DNA of 16,815 nt from an uncultured Bacilli bacterium (GTDB taxonomy: Bacteria > Bacillota_I > Bacilli_A > RF39 > UBA660): contig CAKPAK010000037.1 in NCBI GenBank assembly GCA_934132915.1, forward strand, positions 1-16,815. The letters run 5' to 3'. Positions within the stretch are counted from its first letter, which is position 1. Each line of letters starts with the position of its first letter. The notes under the pieces were generated by a model, which was given only the letters and a program-made list of their open reading frames with translations, had not been told where the DNA came from and did not search any database. Positions 1 through 7,810 of this stretch are shown here, in pieces. The translations under genes and the position numbers were made by a program.

Positions 1-230
1 TTCCGGATATTGGTATTTTTAATTGTTTCATTAACCTGATATTCATAGCCATTTAGCCGATTGTATAGTCTTTCCTCTTGATGATAAATATAGTATCCGC
101 CAGTTACATCAGGTAAAGCGCGTCCAATTAGAACAATAATTTCTCCTATTTTTTTATTAACAGGTAAAAATAATTCATATTTTTTTTCTAAGAATGGAAC
201 ATATAAATTCACTAAAACTTTATTTTTCAT
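1..230 (-). CDS. YukD/EsaB-like ubiquitin-fold protein of the type VII secretion locus (partial, C-terminus outside window)
   Basis: Only the first 76 codons are present; the gene continues past the left edge. The start is an ATG at 230-228. It overlaps the last 11 bases of essC, and a GGTGAG ribosome binding site lies inside the essC coding end, so the two are probably translationally coupled. The visible protein begins MKNKVLVNLYVPFLEKKYEL and continues into FLPVNKKIGEII. This alternation of short beta strands, with a lysine-rich turn before a helix, resembles the small ubiquitin-like YukD/EsaB proteins of Bacillota type VII secretion. In that family the protein is a cytoplasmic accessory factor about 80 residues long. 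The assignment rests on this resemblance and on the position next to essC. No catalytic residues are expected in this family. An unrelated small beta-rich protein cannot be excluded. Confidence 0.6.
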   Translation of the reverse strand, partial: MKNKVLVNLYVPFLEKKYELFLPVNKKIGEIIVLIGRALPDVTGGYYIYHQEERLYNRLNGYEYQVNETIKNTNIR

Positions 231-3200
231 CTGACTCACCTTCCACTAGTTTAATTTTAGTAGCGATTCCATTCTCGATATTATAACCATAATTTTCAGG
301 AATTAAGGCACTGATTTCTCGAAATGGGGTCACTAGACTATGAATGGTACTATTATTTAATCCCTTTCCAATAAAAATACCATGATCAACCGCAACAAAT
401 TGCTTAAACCATTTTTCATAACTAAAGCCTTTAATATCTTCTATTCGATCAATAAATACAAAATAACAATTTTTCAACTCCTGTATTTTAGAAAAGTATT
501 GATTTAAATCTTTTTTTATTTCATCGGGAATAGTACTGATCCATTTTTCAACCCCTGTAACAAAGACAAGCATAGGTTTTGTTCTTTCTTTAGCAAAAAT
601 AATTTGATTTACTTCTTCAAAAGAACTTGATTTGATTCCATTATAATATGATTTTTCATCACAAATCATAGTAATAAACGGAGAAAACTCCAATAGTTTT
701 TTAATAATTGTCTGCGAAATTTTAGTTAACATGGAGACATTACTAGAATTAAATAAATTAATTAAACATTTAGTAGGATTAAAGTAAGATACTTCTAAAG
801 TATTTGTTTCTAAACCAACAGGTATTTTATTTAATTGGATAGGTTCTCTTAAAATATCCCTCCAAGTAACTATTTCAGGTAATATTTTAATTTCTGGCGC
901 TCTGTCGATAATCTGTTGATTTAAAATTTGTATTACATTTTTTACATAATCATTTTGTTTGTCTCTAGAGGTTATCATTGCTGTCTGAAATTCATAAGGT
1001 TCATCGTTGACTAAAGCGATACCTCTACCATCTATATCCGCAATCATTGGTGCCTTTTTTCCAAGAAGCATATTATATTCAATTGGTGCACTTAATTTTA
1101 AAGGAATAATTTGAGAAAAATTACTTCTTATACTAAGTCTCAAACTTCTATCACTAACAGCAGTAATTAAAATGTAAATTCCATATTTAAAACAATCTCG
1201 ACTAATTTTTGTCAGAATATTATCTTGCTCTTCAAAACTTTCTTTAAAGTTTTCATAGCCATAAATCATAAGAATAATTCCTGGCAGAGTATTTCTAGAA
1301 TGTTGACAATAAAAAGAATAATCTCCATTATAATTTTGGAATAGTTTTTTTCTTTTTTCAATTTCGATAGATATGAATTTAAATAGATTGATAACTTTTT
1401 CATTTTCGTTGCTAAAAATAACATCTCCAACTTGAGGCGCATCTTTATACATTTTTAAAGTCTGACTATCAAAGTCTAGAGCATAAATATTCAATTCTTT
1501 TGTGTGATAAGTTGTAATTAAAGAATAGATAATTGTATTAATCATGCAATTTTTATCCTCCATGCTATAGATTACAGTGTTTCCTTTATGTGTAAAATCT
1601 ATGGAAAGTAGGCCTTGTTCTTGTAATCCAGGGTTGTCATACAATCCAATAACGGCATTTAAGATAAAGTTTTCTTTTCTAAAATGATATTTTTTCTTAA
1701 TTAAATCAATAAATATTTCTTTAGGAAGTTTTTCCAACCATAATTGTCGAACAGAGATGTTTTCTTTTTTTGCAAGTGCATCTAAATATTTAACCACATT
1801 GGATAGTTCTTCACCTTGTGCCTGTTTATTATTGCTTCGAGGAATATCGATTGATTTAATACTTCGACCAATATTATTGATAAATTCAATTTTGTCATCA
1901 ATTTCATGATAGACTTTATCTTGAGGAATATAAGGAGATCCAGCATAAGATGCCTGCCCCATCGCAAAAAATTCATTATAACCAACCTGCAAATAGAATC
2001 TTCCAACATCTTTTAAATTAGCGGCATCAGGTCTGTGAATAACTTCATTCGAATCATTTGCATCTTGAACTTTCAAGCAAACACGAAATCTTGAATTTGA
2101 CCAAATTTGATCATTAACAACCCCACTAGGTTTCTGGGTTGCTAGAATTAGATGAACGCCTAAACTACGACCAATACGCGCTGTCGAAATTAATTGATCC
2201 ATAAAATCAGGTTGCTGATCCTTTAATTCAGCAAATTCATCGGAAATAATAAATAAATGTGATAACGGGGTATCTAAAAGACCTTCTCTGTAATATTTTT
2301 GATATTTGTAAATATCAATAGTTCCTTCATTCAATTTTTCTCTAGCAGTGTTGAATAAGGTTTGCCTTCTCTTTAATTCACTTTCAATAGAAGCAAGTGC
2401 CCTGTTAATATCGGCAGTATCCAAATTAGTAATAGTACCAGCTAAATGAGGAAGTTTAATTCCCGTTTCAGTATTTTCGAAAGCGCCAACCAATCCACCA
2501 CCCTTATAGTCAATAAGCACAAATTGGACTTCGTTAGGATGGTAATTCACCGCCATCGACAAAATATAGGTGATAATAAATTCTGATTTTCCTGAACCAG
2601 TCATCCCAGCAATTAATCCATGCGGTCCAGCTTCTTTTTCATGCAAATCCAATTTAAACAAATTGCCGGTCATTGAAATTCCAATTGGTGCTGCTAAACT
2701 ATTAATAGGATTGTTTGTCTCCCATTTTTCCAAAGAATTAAGTTGTTCAACATTTCCTGCATCAAACATTTCTAGAAAACTATAAGTTTTAGGTAAGGCA
2801 AAATTTTCATCTTTATTTTCAATCGGGATATTATTAAGAATGACGCCACACATTTTTAAATCTAGTTGATTAACGAGTTCAATTTTAAAATAACGTTGTG
2901 TTTCCTTCGAAAGTTCATTTTCAAAAATTCCCCCATTATCCAAGTCACTAATTCCAATAAAAGATTTACATTGTGTCGGTAAATTGGCTAAAGTTGGGTG
3001 CATAATAATTAAACTAAAACCTAAATTCCCTTGTTGATTTAAAACTTTATCAATAAATGGATAATCCTTTATTTCTTCATAATCATCGGTAAGAATAACA
3101 TAATAACTATGAAAATTATGATACTTGTCAAATTTATTTTGATCGTTTTTATGAAAGGAATCTTCTCTTGAAGTAATAACATTCAACAAATATTGACTAA

Positions 3201-4758
3201 TTTCTTTTGCTTCATCAAAATTAGTAGCAAAAAAACGCATTTGCTTATCATTTCGAAATAAATGAGGCATTTGTTTCAAATATTCCCATCCTGCTTCTTT
3301 AGAGTTATTAGTAAATAAAACAATTTTTAAATCATAATAACTATGAAATGCTACCATTTGTAAAATTAAAATATCCATATAATTTTTTACAAATTGATAT
3401 TTTCCTGTAATAGCAATGATATTTTTTTCAATCAATGATTCAGTAACAGGGACGCCATCAATATATTTATATTTTTCTAGTATTGATCGCATTCTTTCAT
3501 CCAAATGATCATCATCTAGTTGAAATTTTTCTTCTGGATAATTACATTTTATTTTTAATGGCACTTTCCCTAATCCTAATCTTAGTGTTAAAAAATCATT
3601 TTGACTTAATTCTCGCATCCATAAACTTTTATTCTTATTAATAATTAACTTATAACATTCTTGGGGACTAATATTATTAGAAAGTAATATTTGTTTTTGA
3701 ATATTGGCAATTGCAATTAATTCGTTTTCTTTCTTTATTAAATAGGCAGTATATTTATCTTCAATTTTTTTAAGTTTCTTTTTTGTCATTTTTTTCGTGT
3801 AAGATCGATTCAATGTAGGCCACAACAAGGTCCCAGCTAACATAGAAACAGACATAACCATTGTGGGTAAAATATTCATCAAATTTTTATCATTAGTTTG
3901 ATAAGAATTCATAGCACTAACCAGCATCATCATAGAAGAAGCTCCCATTGTCATCATGGGTCCAATCGTCAAAAGAAATGGAGTATTTTCTGGTTCTTGA
4001 TTGTTTGGATGTGGATCAATTTTAAATGTTTTATCTTCAATAACTTCCATGAATCGAGGAGAACGAACAAAATAGTCATCATCTTCATACAAAGAGATTT
4101 CGTTATCATCATCGCTGACTTCTATTAGAGGAATTTTTTCACGATTAGAAATCTCACCAAAAATATTTTTGTCATAACGAACACTTCCTAATGGATTATT
4201 AAAATAAATCGTGTTTCCTAAAACAATTAATTTAAGTCCTAAGATAAAAATAACGTCTCCATGAAATAATGTAACTTCCTCTTGAATTAATTTATTGTTT
4301 ACAAATGTCCCGTATTGAGTACTTAAATCTTCGATTTTCCAAATTTTATCTTGGTAAGTTATTTTTGCGTGCTTATGACCAATTAGGGGATTGTTACAAC
4401 TGATCGCATTATCTCCGCCACTTCCAATGATAAATTCTATATTTTTAGGAACGGACACCCCAAAAAAGGAATTATCATTAACAGGGCAAGTATACATCAC
4501 TAAATAGCCGTCTTGTCCTTTAATTTGTAGTAGCAAATATTGATAATTTTCTAAGGGAATCTTTTCTAAAGATTTTTTATCATACCAGATTTTTACATGT
4601 TTATTGCTAAAAGCAACCCATTTTCCATTTTCTTCACTAATATTAATTAAATTTCTCTCTTTATTATTATCAATGTCACTTAAAGTATAACTTCCACTCA
4701 CTTTTAACGGTAAAGTCATACTAAATAATTGTTGTTCATGAATCACGTAAACAATCAC
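220..4758 (-). CDS. essC: Type VII secretion system FtsK/SpoIIIE-type ATPase EssC
   Basis: 1512 residues, close to the usual EssC length of about 1480-1500. It is the membrane-bound motor that recognises WXG100/LXG-type substrates and drives their export. The start is GTG at 4758, chosen because a strong GGAGGGG site lies five bases upstream. Domains in order: a degenerate FHA-like region (about 1-90); a clear FHA domain (about 105-185, with GSGGDN, GHKHA and STQYGTFVNN); two hydrophobic segments (about 260-283 and 295-315); and a charged linker. ATPase domain 1 (about 690-950) has Walker A GMTGSGKSE at 718-726, Walker B VLIDYKGGG near 747-755, IISDEFAELK near 837 and ATQKP near 873. A second domain (about 1030-1260) and a third (about 1310-1500) keep the fold-like pattern but have no GxxxxGK[ST]. 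It stands first in its transcript and overlaps the YukD-like gene. The identification is secure; the effector range is unknown. Confidence 0.95.
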   Translation of the reverse strand: MIVYVIHEQQLFSMTLPLKVSGSYTLSDIDNNKERNLINISEENGKWVAFSNKHVKIWYDKKSLEKIPLENYQYLLLQIKGQDGYLVMYTCPVNDNSFFGVSVPKNIEFIIGSGGDNAISCNNPLIGHKHAKITYQDKIWKIEDLSTQYGTFVNNKLIQEEVTLFHGDVIFILGLKLIVLGNTIYFNNPLGSVRYDKNIFGEISNREKIPLIEVSDDDNEISLYEDDDYFVRSPRFMEVIEDKTFKIDPHPNNQEPENTPFLLTIGPMMTMGASSMMMLVSAMNSYQTNDKNLMNILPTMVMSVSMLAGTLLWPTLNRSYTKKMTKKKLKKIEDKYTAYLIKKENELIAIANIQKQILLSNNISPQECYKLIINKNKSLWMRELSQNDFLTLRLGLGKVPLKIKCNYPEEKFQLDDDHLDERMRSILEKYKYIDGVPVTESLIEKNIIAITGKYQFVKNYMDILILQMVAFHSYYDLKIVLFTNNSKEAGWEYLKQMPHLFRNDKQMRFFATNFDEAKEISQYLLNVITSREDSFHKNDQNKFDKYHNFHSYYVILTDDYEEIKDYPFIDKVLNQQGNLGFSLIIMHPTLANLPTQCKSFIGISDLDNGGIFENELSKETQRYFKIELVNQLDLKMCGVILNNIPIENKDENFALPKTYSFLEMFDAGNVEQLNSLEKWETNNPINSLAAPIGISMTGNLFKLDLHEKEAGPHGLIAGMTGSGKSEFIITYILSMAVNYHPNEVQFVLIDYKGGGLVGAFENTETGIKLPHLAGTITNLDTADINRALASIESELKRRQTLFNTAREKLNEGTIDIYKYQKYYREGLLDTPLSHLFIISDEFAELKDQQPDFMDQLISTARIGRSLGVHLILATQKPSGVVNDQIWSNSRFRVCLKVQDANDSNEVIHRPDAANLKDVGRFYLQVGYNEFFAMGQASYAGSPYIPQDKVYHEIDDKIEFINNIGRSIKSIDIPRSNNKQAQGEELSNVVKYLDALAKKENISVRQLWLEKLPKEIFIDLIKKKYHFRKENFILNAVIGLYDNPGLQEQGLLSIDFTHKGNTVIYSMEDKNCMINTIIYSLITTYHTKELNIYALDFDSQTLKMYKDAPQVGDVIFSNENEKVINLFKFISIEIEKRKKLFQNYNGDYSFYCQHSRNTLPGIILMIYGYENFKESFEEQDNILTKISRDCFKYGIYILITAVSDRSLRLSIRSNFSQIIPLKLSAPIEYNMLLGKKAPMIADIDGRGIALVNDEPYEFQTAMITSRDKQNDYVKNVIQILNQQIIDRAPEIKILPEIVTWRDILREPIQLNKIPVGLETNTLEVSYFNPTKCLINLFNSSNVSMLTKISQTIIKKLLEFSPFITMICDEKSYYNGIKSSSFEEVNQIIFAKERTKPMLVFVTGVEKWISTIPDEIKKDLNQYFSKIQELKNCYFVFIDRIEDIKGFSYEKWFKQFVAVDHGIFIGKGLNNSTIHSLVTPFREISALIPENYGYNIENGIATKIKLVEGESDEK

Positions 4759-4782
4759 AAAGACCCCTCCTATCCTAAAATA

Positions 4783-4811
4783 AGTATATATTAAAAAGTA
4801 TGTTTTGACAA
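4783..4811 (-). promoter_or_regulatory. Predicted sigma-A promoter of essC
   Basis: On the minus strand, TTGTCA (4811-4806) and TATACT (4788-4783) are separated by exactly 17 bases. The implied start of transcription is near 4776, leaving an untranslated leader of under 20 bases that contains the GGAGGGG site. The promoter implies that essC is transcribed separately from anything further upstream. Confidence 0.7.
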
Positions 4812-4836
4812 TTGATTTTTTAGAAAATACTGATGA

Positions 4837-5073
4837 ATCTTTTTACCATCACGAGTTAAACGATCAGAAATAATAAGGAACTTACAAGTTGTACTAAATC
4901 TAATGGGAGTTACAGAGCAAATCAATGAATTAAGCAAAATTGATTTTGAGTCTGATGCGCGTTCATTAAATGAATGCGAAAAGTAAAAACAAAAGATGGA
5001 AGGAATCTATCATCGTCAAAGAAAAAAATTTAAAAAGAGAGCACTGACGTTTATTTCAATACTCATCTTTTAA
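4837..5073 (+). pseudogene. Possible decayed reading frame in the essC-HIT gap
   Basis: This is the only content seen in the 311-base gap (4759-5069) apart from the essC promoter. One plus-strand frame is open from 4837 to a TAA at 4984-4986, with an internal ATG at 4903 giving MGVTEQINELSKIDFESDAR and seven more residues. The same frame resumes after that stop through an ATG at 4996 to a TAA at 5071, with a basic then hydrophobic tail (RQRKKFKKRALTFISILIF). Neither ATG has a ribosome binding site. Protein-like composition on both sides of one stop suggests a gene remnant, but the family is not recognised. The minus strand is also open across part of the stretch, so the direction is uncertain. 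It may simply be non-coding. Confidence 0.22.
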
Positions 5074-5435
5074 TCACTAATCTTCTTATAAATATCTTCT
5101 ACCATGTGATTTACCCTATTTCTTCCCTGATACTTAGGGATAATATGTAAATGAAAATGCTTTACTTCTTGAGAAGAACCATTATTTTCATCTAAACTAA
5201 TTCCATCACAATCTAGTTTTTCCATAAGTATTTTACTTACCTTTCGACCTGTTTTCAAAATATGTAACAAAATATCATTATCAATATCGTATAAGTCCTT
5301 AAAATGCTTTTTAGGAATAACCAAACAATGACCATCACTAACTGGATTTGCATCCATAATAACCATTACGATTTCATCTTCATAAATACAATAACTAGGA
5401 ATTTCTCCTTCAATAATTTTGCAAAAAATATCCAT
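5070..5435 (-). CDS. HIT (histidine triad) family nucleotide-binding protein
   Basis: 121 residues, in the usual range for bacterial Hint/HIT proteins. The family hydrolyses the phosphoramidate or phosphoester bond of nucleotide conjugates such as AMP-lysine, and acts in the cytoplasm. The sequence opens MDIFCKIIEGEIPS, the standard beta-strand entry of the family. It has DANPVSDGHCLVIPKKHF at about 28-45 and the histidine triad HFHLHII at 93-99, where the middle histidine is the expected nucleophile. The C-terminus is short after the triad but within family limits. The ATG start is set by an AGGAGGT site about seven bases upstream. It has its own TATAAT promoter and is divergent from the arylsulfotransferase-like gene. 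The protein family is certain; the physiological substrate is not predictable. Confidence 0.93.
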   Translation of the reverse strand: MDIFCKIIEGEIPSYCIYEDEIVMVIMDANPVSDGHCLVIPKKHFKDLYDIDNDILLHILKTGRKVSKILMEKLDCDGISLDENNGSSQEVKHFHLHIIPKYQGRNRVNHMVEDIYKKISD

Positions 5436-5460
5436 TTTTTTACCTCCTCTAATAAAATAA

Positions 5461-5489
5461 ATTATAATATACCAACCCTAAAAAATCAA
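5461..5489 (-). promoter_or_regulatory. Predicted promoter of the HIT gene
   Basis: On the minus strand, TATAAT (5466-5461) is preceded by TTGATT (5489-5484) with a 17-base spacer. The -35 box lies in the left arm of the palindrome at 5485-5508, so a protein bound there could block this promoter. Confidence 0.6.
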
Positions 5490-5508
5490 TCTATAAAAAT
5501 AGATTGAT
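5485..5508. repeat. Perfect 10-bp inverted repeat, candidate operator
   Basis: ATCAATCTAT, AAAA, ATAGATTGAT: two perfect 10-base arms around a 4-base centre. No T run follows on either strand, which argues against an intrinsic terminator. It overlaps the -35 box of the HIT promoter and sits upstream of the divergent promoter at 5564-5592. A second, smaller dyad (GAATAT at 5513-5518, ATATTC at 5525-5530) lies just beside it. A regulator binding site is the favoured reading, by inference only. Confidence 0.45.
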
Positions 5509-5563
5509 CCGTGAATATCTGCGAATATTCTCTATAAGTATTATGTACACAAAACGCTTTTCC

Positions 5564-5592
5564 TATACAAAAAAAGAAAACTATGTTATAAT
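5564..5592 (+). promoter_or_regulatory. Predicted extended -10 promoter of the arylsulfotransferase-like gene and galU
   Basis: TATAAT at 5587-5592 is preceded by TG in the extended -10 arrangement (TGTTATAAT). A partial -35 box, TATACA (5564-5569), lies 17 bases upstream. The next gene begins 27 bases downstream with an AAGGAG site, and no terminator separates it from galU. Confidence 0.65.
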
Positions 5593-5618
5593 ACCAATAC
5601 AATATAAAGGAGTAAAGA

Positions 5619-6890
5619 ATGAAGAAATTTTTAATTATCTCTTCTTTTCTAATGATAATAATGTCATTTTCTATGATAGGATACAAAATTGTTAGTGCTA
5701 ATGAAAAAGTAGATGAAATCAAAGAACAACTAGAAAGTCAAAAAGAACAAGAAAAATACTTAAGTCCATATGGATACAGTTTAGACAACCCTAATATTGT
5801 AGTGAATCCTTATGGTGATTCTCCCTTGTCAGCCATAATTCTTTTTGAAACACCCACTCCTACAAAAATAACAGTTAGAATCCCTAGTCAAAATAATTTT
5901 CTTGAAAATACTTACAAAGAAGAAACCAAACATATTATACCGATCTATGGATTATCTCCTAATCAAGAAAATAAAATAGAAATTATTACCGAACAAGAAA
6001 AAAAGATATTTTTTATAAAAACCGAGAATATTCAAGACAATATTTCTTTGGATGGAGTAAGTACTTCTCCTAATAAATTAACTTTAATAAAAGAGCAAAA
6101 TAAATTATATGGGATTGATGATGAACATCATATTCGTTGGTTTTATCCTAAAGAAGTAGAAATTTATCCCTACTTACTAAATAATGGAAATTTATTACTT
6201 GAAATCAACAACAATCAAAGATATTCTCTAATTGAAATCGATTTACTAGGAAAAATTTATAAGCAAATTCATCTAGAACATAAAGTTTATGACATTAAAG
6301 AAGTAAACGATAGTCTTTTCTTATTATCAAATAATGTAATTCAATTAGATTGGCAGACTGGTCATATTTTAAATACTTATTCCCTAACCAATTCATATCA
6401 AAAAATAAAAGAAATTGATCAAGAAAATATTGTATTAATTAATGAAAATAAAAAACTAATTTTAAATCGTAGCACTTCAAGTGAAGAAATTCAGGACATA
6501 GCAAGCAAATTAACAGATTCCACAATAAAACTAAACTATTACAGCACGAACACAAATTACAAACTAATCAATGGGATTACTTTTCAAAATCAACATAAAA
6601 CAGCAACTTCTAAAAAGAATATTTTTCTTATCAATTACAAAAAAATAGATAAAAACTATCAGAAATATCATATTAATATTAAAAAGTCTCAAGAAACCAT
6701 CATTGTAACCGGCCATTTCTCTTCAAACGATGAAGTTTATCTAATCTTAGATCAATTTCTTGATAAAAGAATATATGAAATGAATCAAAATATTACGACG
6801 ATTAATCAATATGGCTTATCAGGAAAATATTCTATTTACTTAAAAATAAATAATACCATTTATAAAACAAATACTTACATTACCATTTAA
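5619..6890 (+). CDS. Membrane-anchored arylsulfotransferase (AssT)-like protein, probably non-catalytic
   Basis: 423 residues. An N-terminal hydrophobic segment (about 4-25) acts as signal or anchor, followed by a short charged helix (28-46), so most of the protein should lie outside the membrane. Residues about 60-135 resemble the Ig-like N-terminal domain of bacterial aryl-sulfate sulfotransferases (NPYGDSPLSAIILFETPTPT). Beyond that, repeated strands such as GIDDEHHIRWFYP (165-177), YPYLLNNGNLLLEI (183-196) and YDIKEVNDSLFLLSN (224-238) look like propeller blades. AssT enzymes are usually near 600 residues; this one is shorter. The position where an AssT blade normally carries a catalytic His before 'D-I' appears to be Tyr224. 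The likely role is therefore binding or structural at the cell surface rather than sulfate transfer. It is followed 11 bases later by galU, suggesting an envelope link. Family call moderate; function unproven. Confidence 0.6.
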   Translation: MKKFLIISSFLMIIMSFSMIGYKIVSANEKVDEIKEQLESQKEQEKYLSPYGYSLDNPNIVVNPYGDSPLSAIILFETPTPTKITVRIPSQNNFLENTYKEETKHIIPIYGLSPNQENKIEIITEQEKKIFFIKTENIQDNISLDGVSTSPNKLTLIKEQNKLYGIDDEHHIRWFYPKEVEIYPYLLNNGNLLLEINNNQRYSLIEIDLLGKIYKQIHLEHKVYDIKEVNDSLFLLSNNVIQLDWQTGHILNTYSLTNSYQKIKEIDQENIVLINENKKLILNRSTSSEEIQDIASKLTDSTIKLNYYSTNTNYKLINGITFQNQHKTATSKKNIFLINYKKIDKNYQKYHINIKKSQETIIVTGHFSSNDEVYLILDQFLDKRIYEMNQNITTINQYGLSGKYSIYLKINNTIYKTNTYITI

Positions 6891-6901
6891 GGAGGAAAAT
6901 A

Positions 6902-7759
6902 ATGAATAAAATAACCAAAGCTGTAATCCCTGTAGCAGGATTAGGAACAAGATTTCTACCAATAACAAAATCTATCCCTAAAGAAATGCTACCAATTGTA
7001 GATAAACCAACATTATCTTATATCATTGAGGAATGTATTGCCTCAGGAATTACCGATATTCTCTTAATTACCAGTCCTTATAAAAAAGTAATTGAAGATT
7101 ATTTTGACCAAAATTTTGAATTAGAGAGAAGGTTAGAACAAAATCACAAGGAAAAAGAATTGGCACTTCTAAAAACCAAGCCAGATAATGTCAATATTTA
7201 TTTTATCCGTCAAGGAGAGCCTAAAGGAAGTGGACACGCAATTAAATTAGCCTCAACTTTTGTAGGAAATGATGACTTTGCCGTTCTTTATGGAGACGAC
7301 TTAATGGACTCATCTAAGCCAGCCTTAAAGCAGTTAATAGAACTTCATGAAAAAACATCTTCTAACATCATCGGAGCCTTAAAAATACCATCACATTTAT
7401 CCAATAAATATGGGATGATAGAATTTAAAAATGAACAGACAAAGGAAATTAAAACCATCATTGAAAAGCCTCCACTTGAAAAATCTCCTTCTAACTATGC
7501 TGGTTTAGGAAGATATGTTGTCAGTTCCAAAATTTTTCCCATCTTAGAGTCTTTAAGCCTAGGAGTAGGAGGAGAATATCAATTTACAGATGCAATGAAG
7601 AAATTAATGGAACAAGAAAAATTTTATGCCTGTCTCTTAGATGCAACTTATTATGACACAGGTTCCAAAATAGGCTACTTAAAAGCCAATATTGATTATG
7701 CAATGAAGAATGAAGAACTTAAAGAAGAATTAAAAAATTATCTCAACAAGGATTTTTAA
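6902..7759 (+). CDS. galU: UTP-glucose-1-phosphate uridylyltransferase
   Basis: 285 residues, the usual GalU length. It makes UDP-glucose from UTP and glucose-1-phosphate, for glycolipid, teichoic acid or polysaccharide synthesis in the cytoplasm. Visible motifs: the nucleotide-binding loop GLGTRFLPITKSIPKEMLPI (13-32) followed by DKP; QGEPKGSGHAI (104-114); the metal-site strand VLYGDDL (128-134); IEKP (187-190); GLGRYV (201-206); GGEYQFTDA (223-231); and YYDTGSKIGYLKANIDYAM (250-268). The ATG start follows a TAAGGAGG site whose TAA is the stop codon of the preceding gene, so the two are very probably one operon. A hasC/gtaB paralogue name is equally possible; the enzyme activity is clear. 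Confidence 0.95.
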   Translation: MNKITKAVIPVAGLGTRFLPITKSIPKEMLPIVDKPTLSYIIEECIASGITDILLITSPYKKVIEDYFDQNFELERRLEQNHKEKELALLKTKPDNVNIYFIRQGEPKGSGHAIKLASTFVGNDDFAVLYGDDLMDSSKPALKQLIELHEKTSSNIIGALKIPSHLSNKYGMIEFKNEQTKEIKTIIEKPPLEKSPSNYAGLGRYVVSSKIFPILESLSLGVGGEYQFTDAMKKLMEQEKFYACLLDATYYDTGSKIGYLKANIDYAMKNEELKEELKNYLNKDF

Positions 7760-7774
7760 TTCTTCTTTTTTCTG

Positions 7775-7783
7775 TGCTATACT
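7775..7783 (+). promoter_or_regulatory. Predicted extended -10 element of the CPBP protease gene
   Basis: TG-C-TATACT at 7775-7783 is an extended -10 box. No good -35 hexamer is visible 16-18 bases upstream. It starts 16 bases after the galU stop and lies 28 bases before the next start codon. It resembles the element at 14024-14032. Confidence 0.45.
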
Positions 7784-7810
7784 AGAAGAAAAAAGAAAGG
7801 AATATATATC

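Noticed and set aside
5015..5050. CGTCA / TGACG arms downstream of the HIT gene as a terminator
   Set aside because: Only five base pairs with a loop of more than 20 bases; no convincing terminator is visible for the HIT gene inside the gap.
7763..7797. Inverted repeat TTCTTTTTTC / GAAAAAAGAA after galU as a terminator
   Set aside because: The arms are simple A/T-rich tracts with a 15-base loop and no T run after the stem, and an extended -10 box sits in the loop. It is more likely a by-product of purine and pyrimidine tracts.
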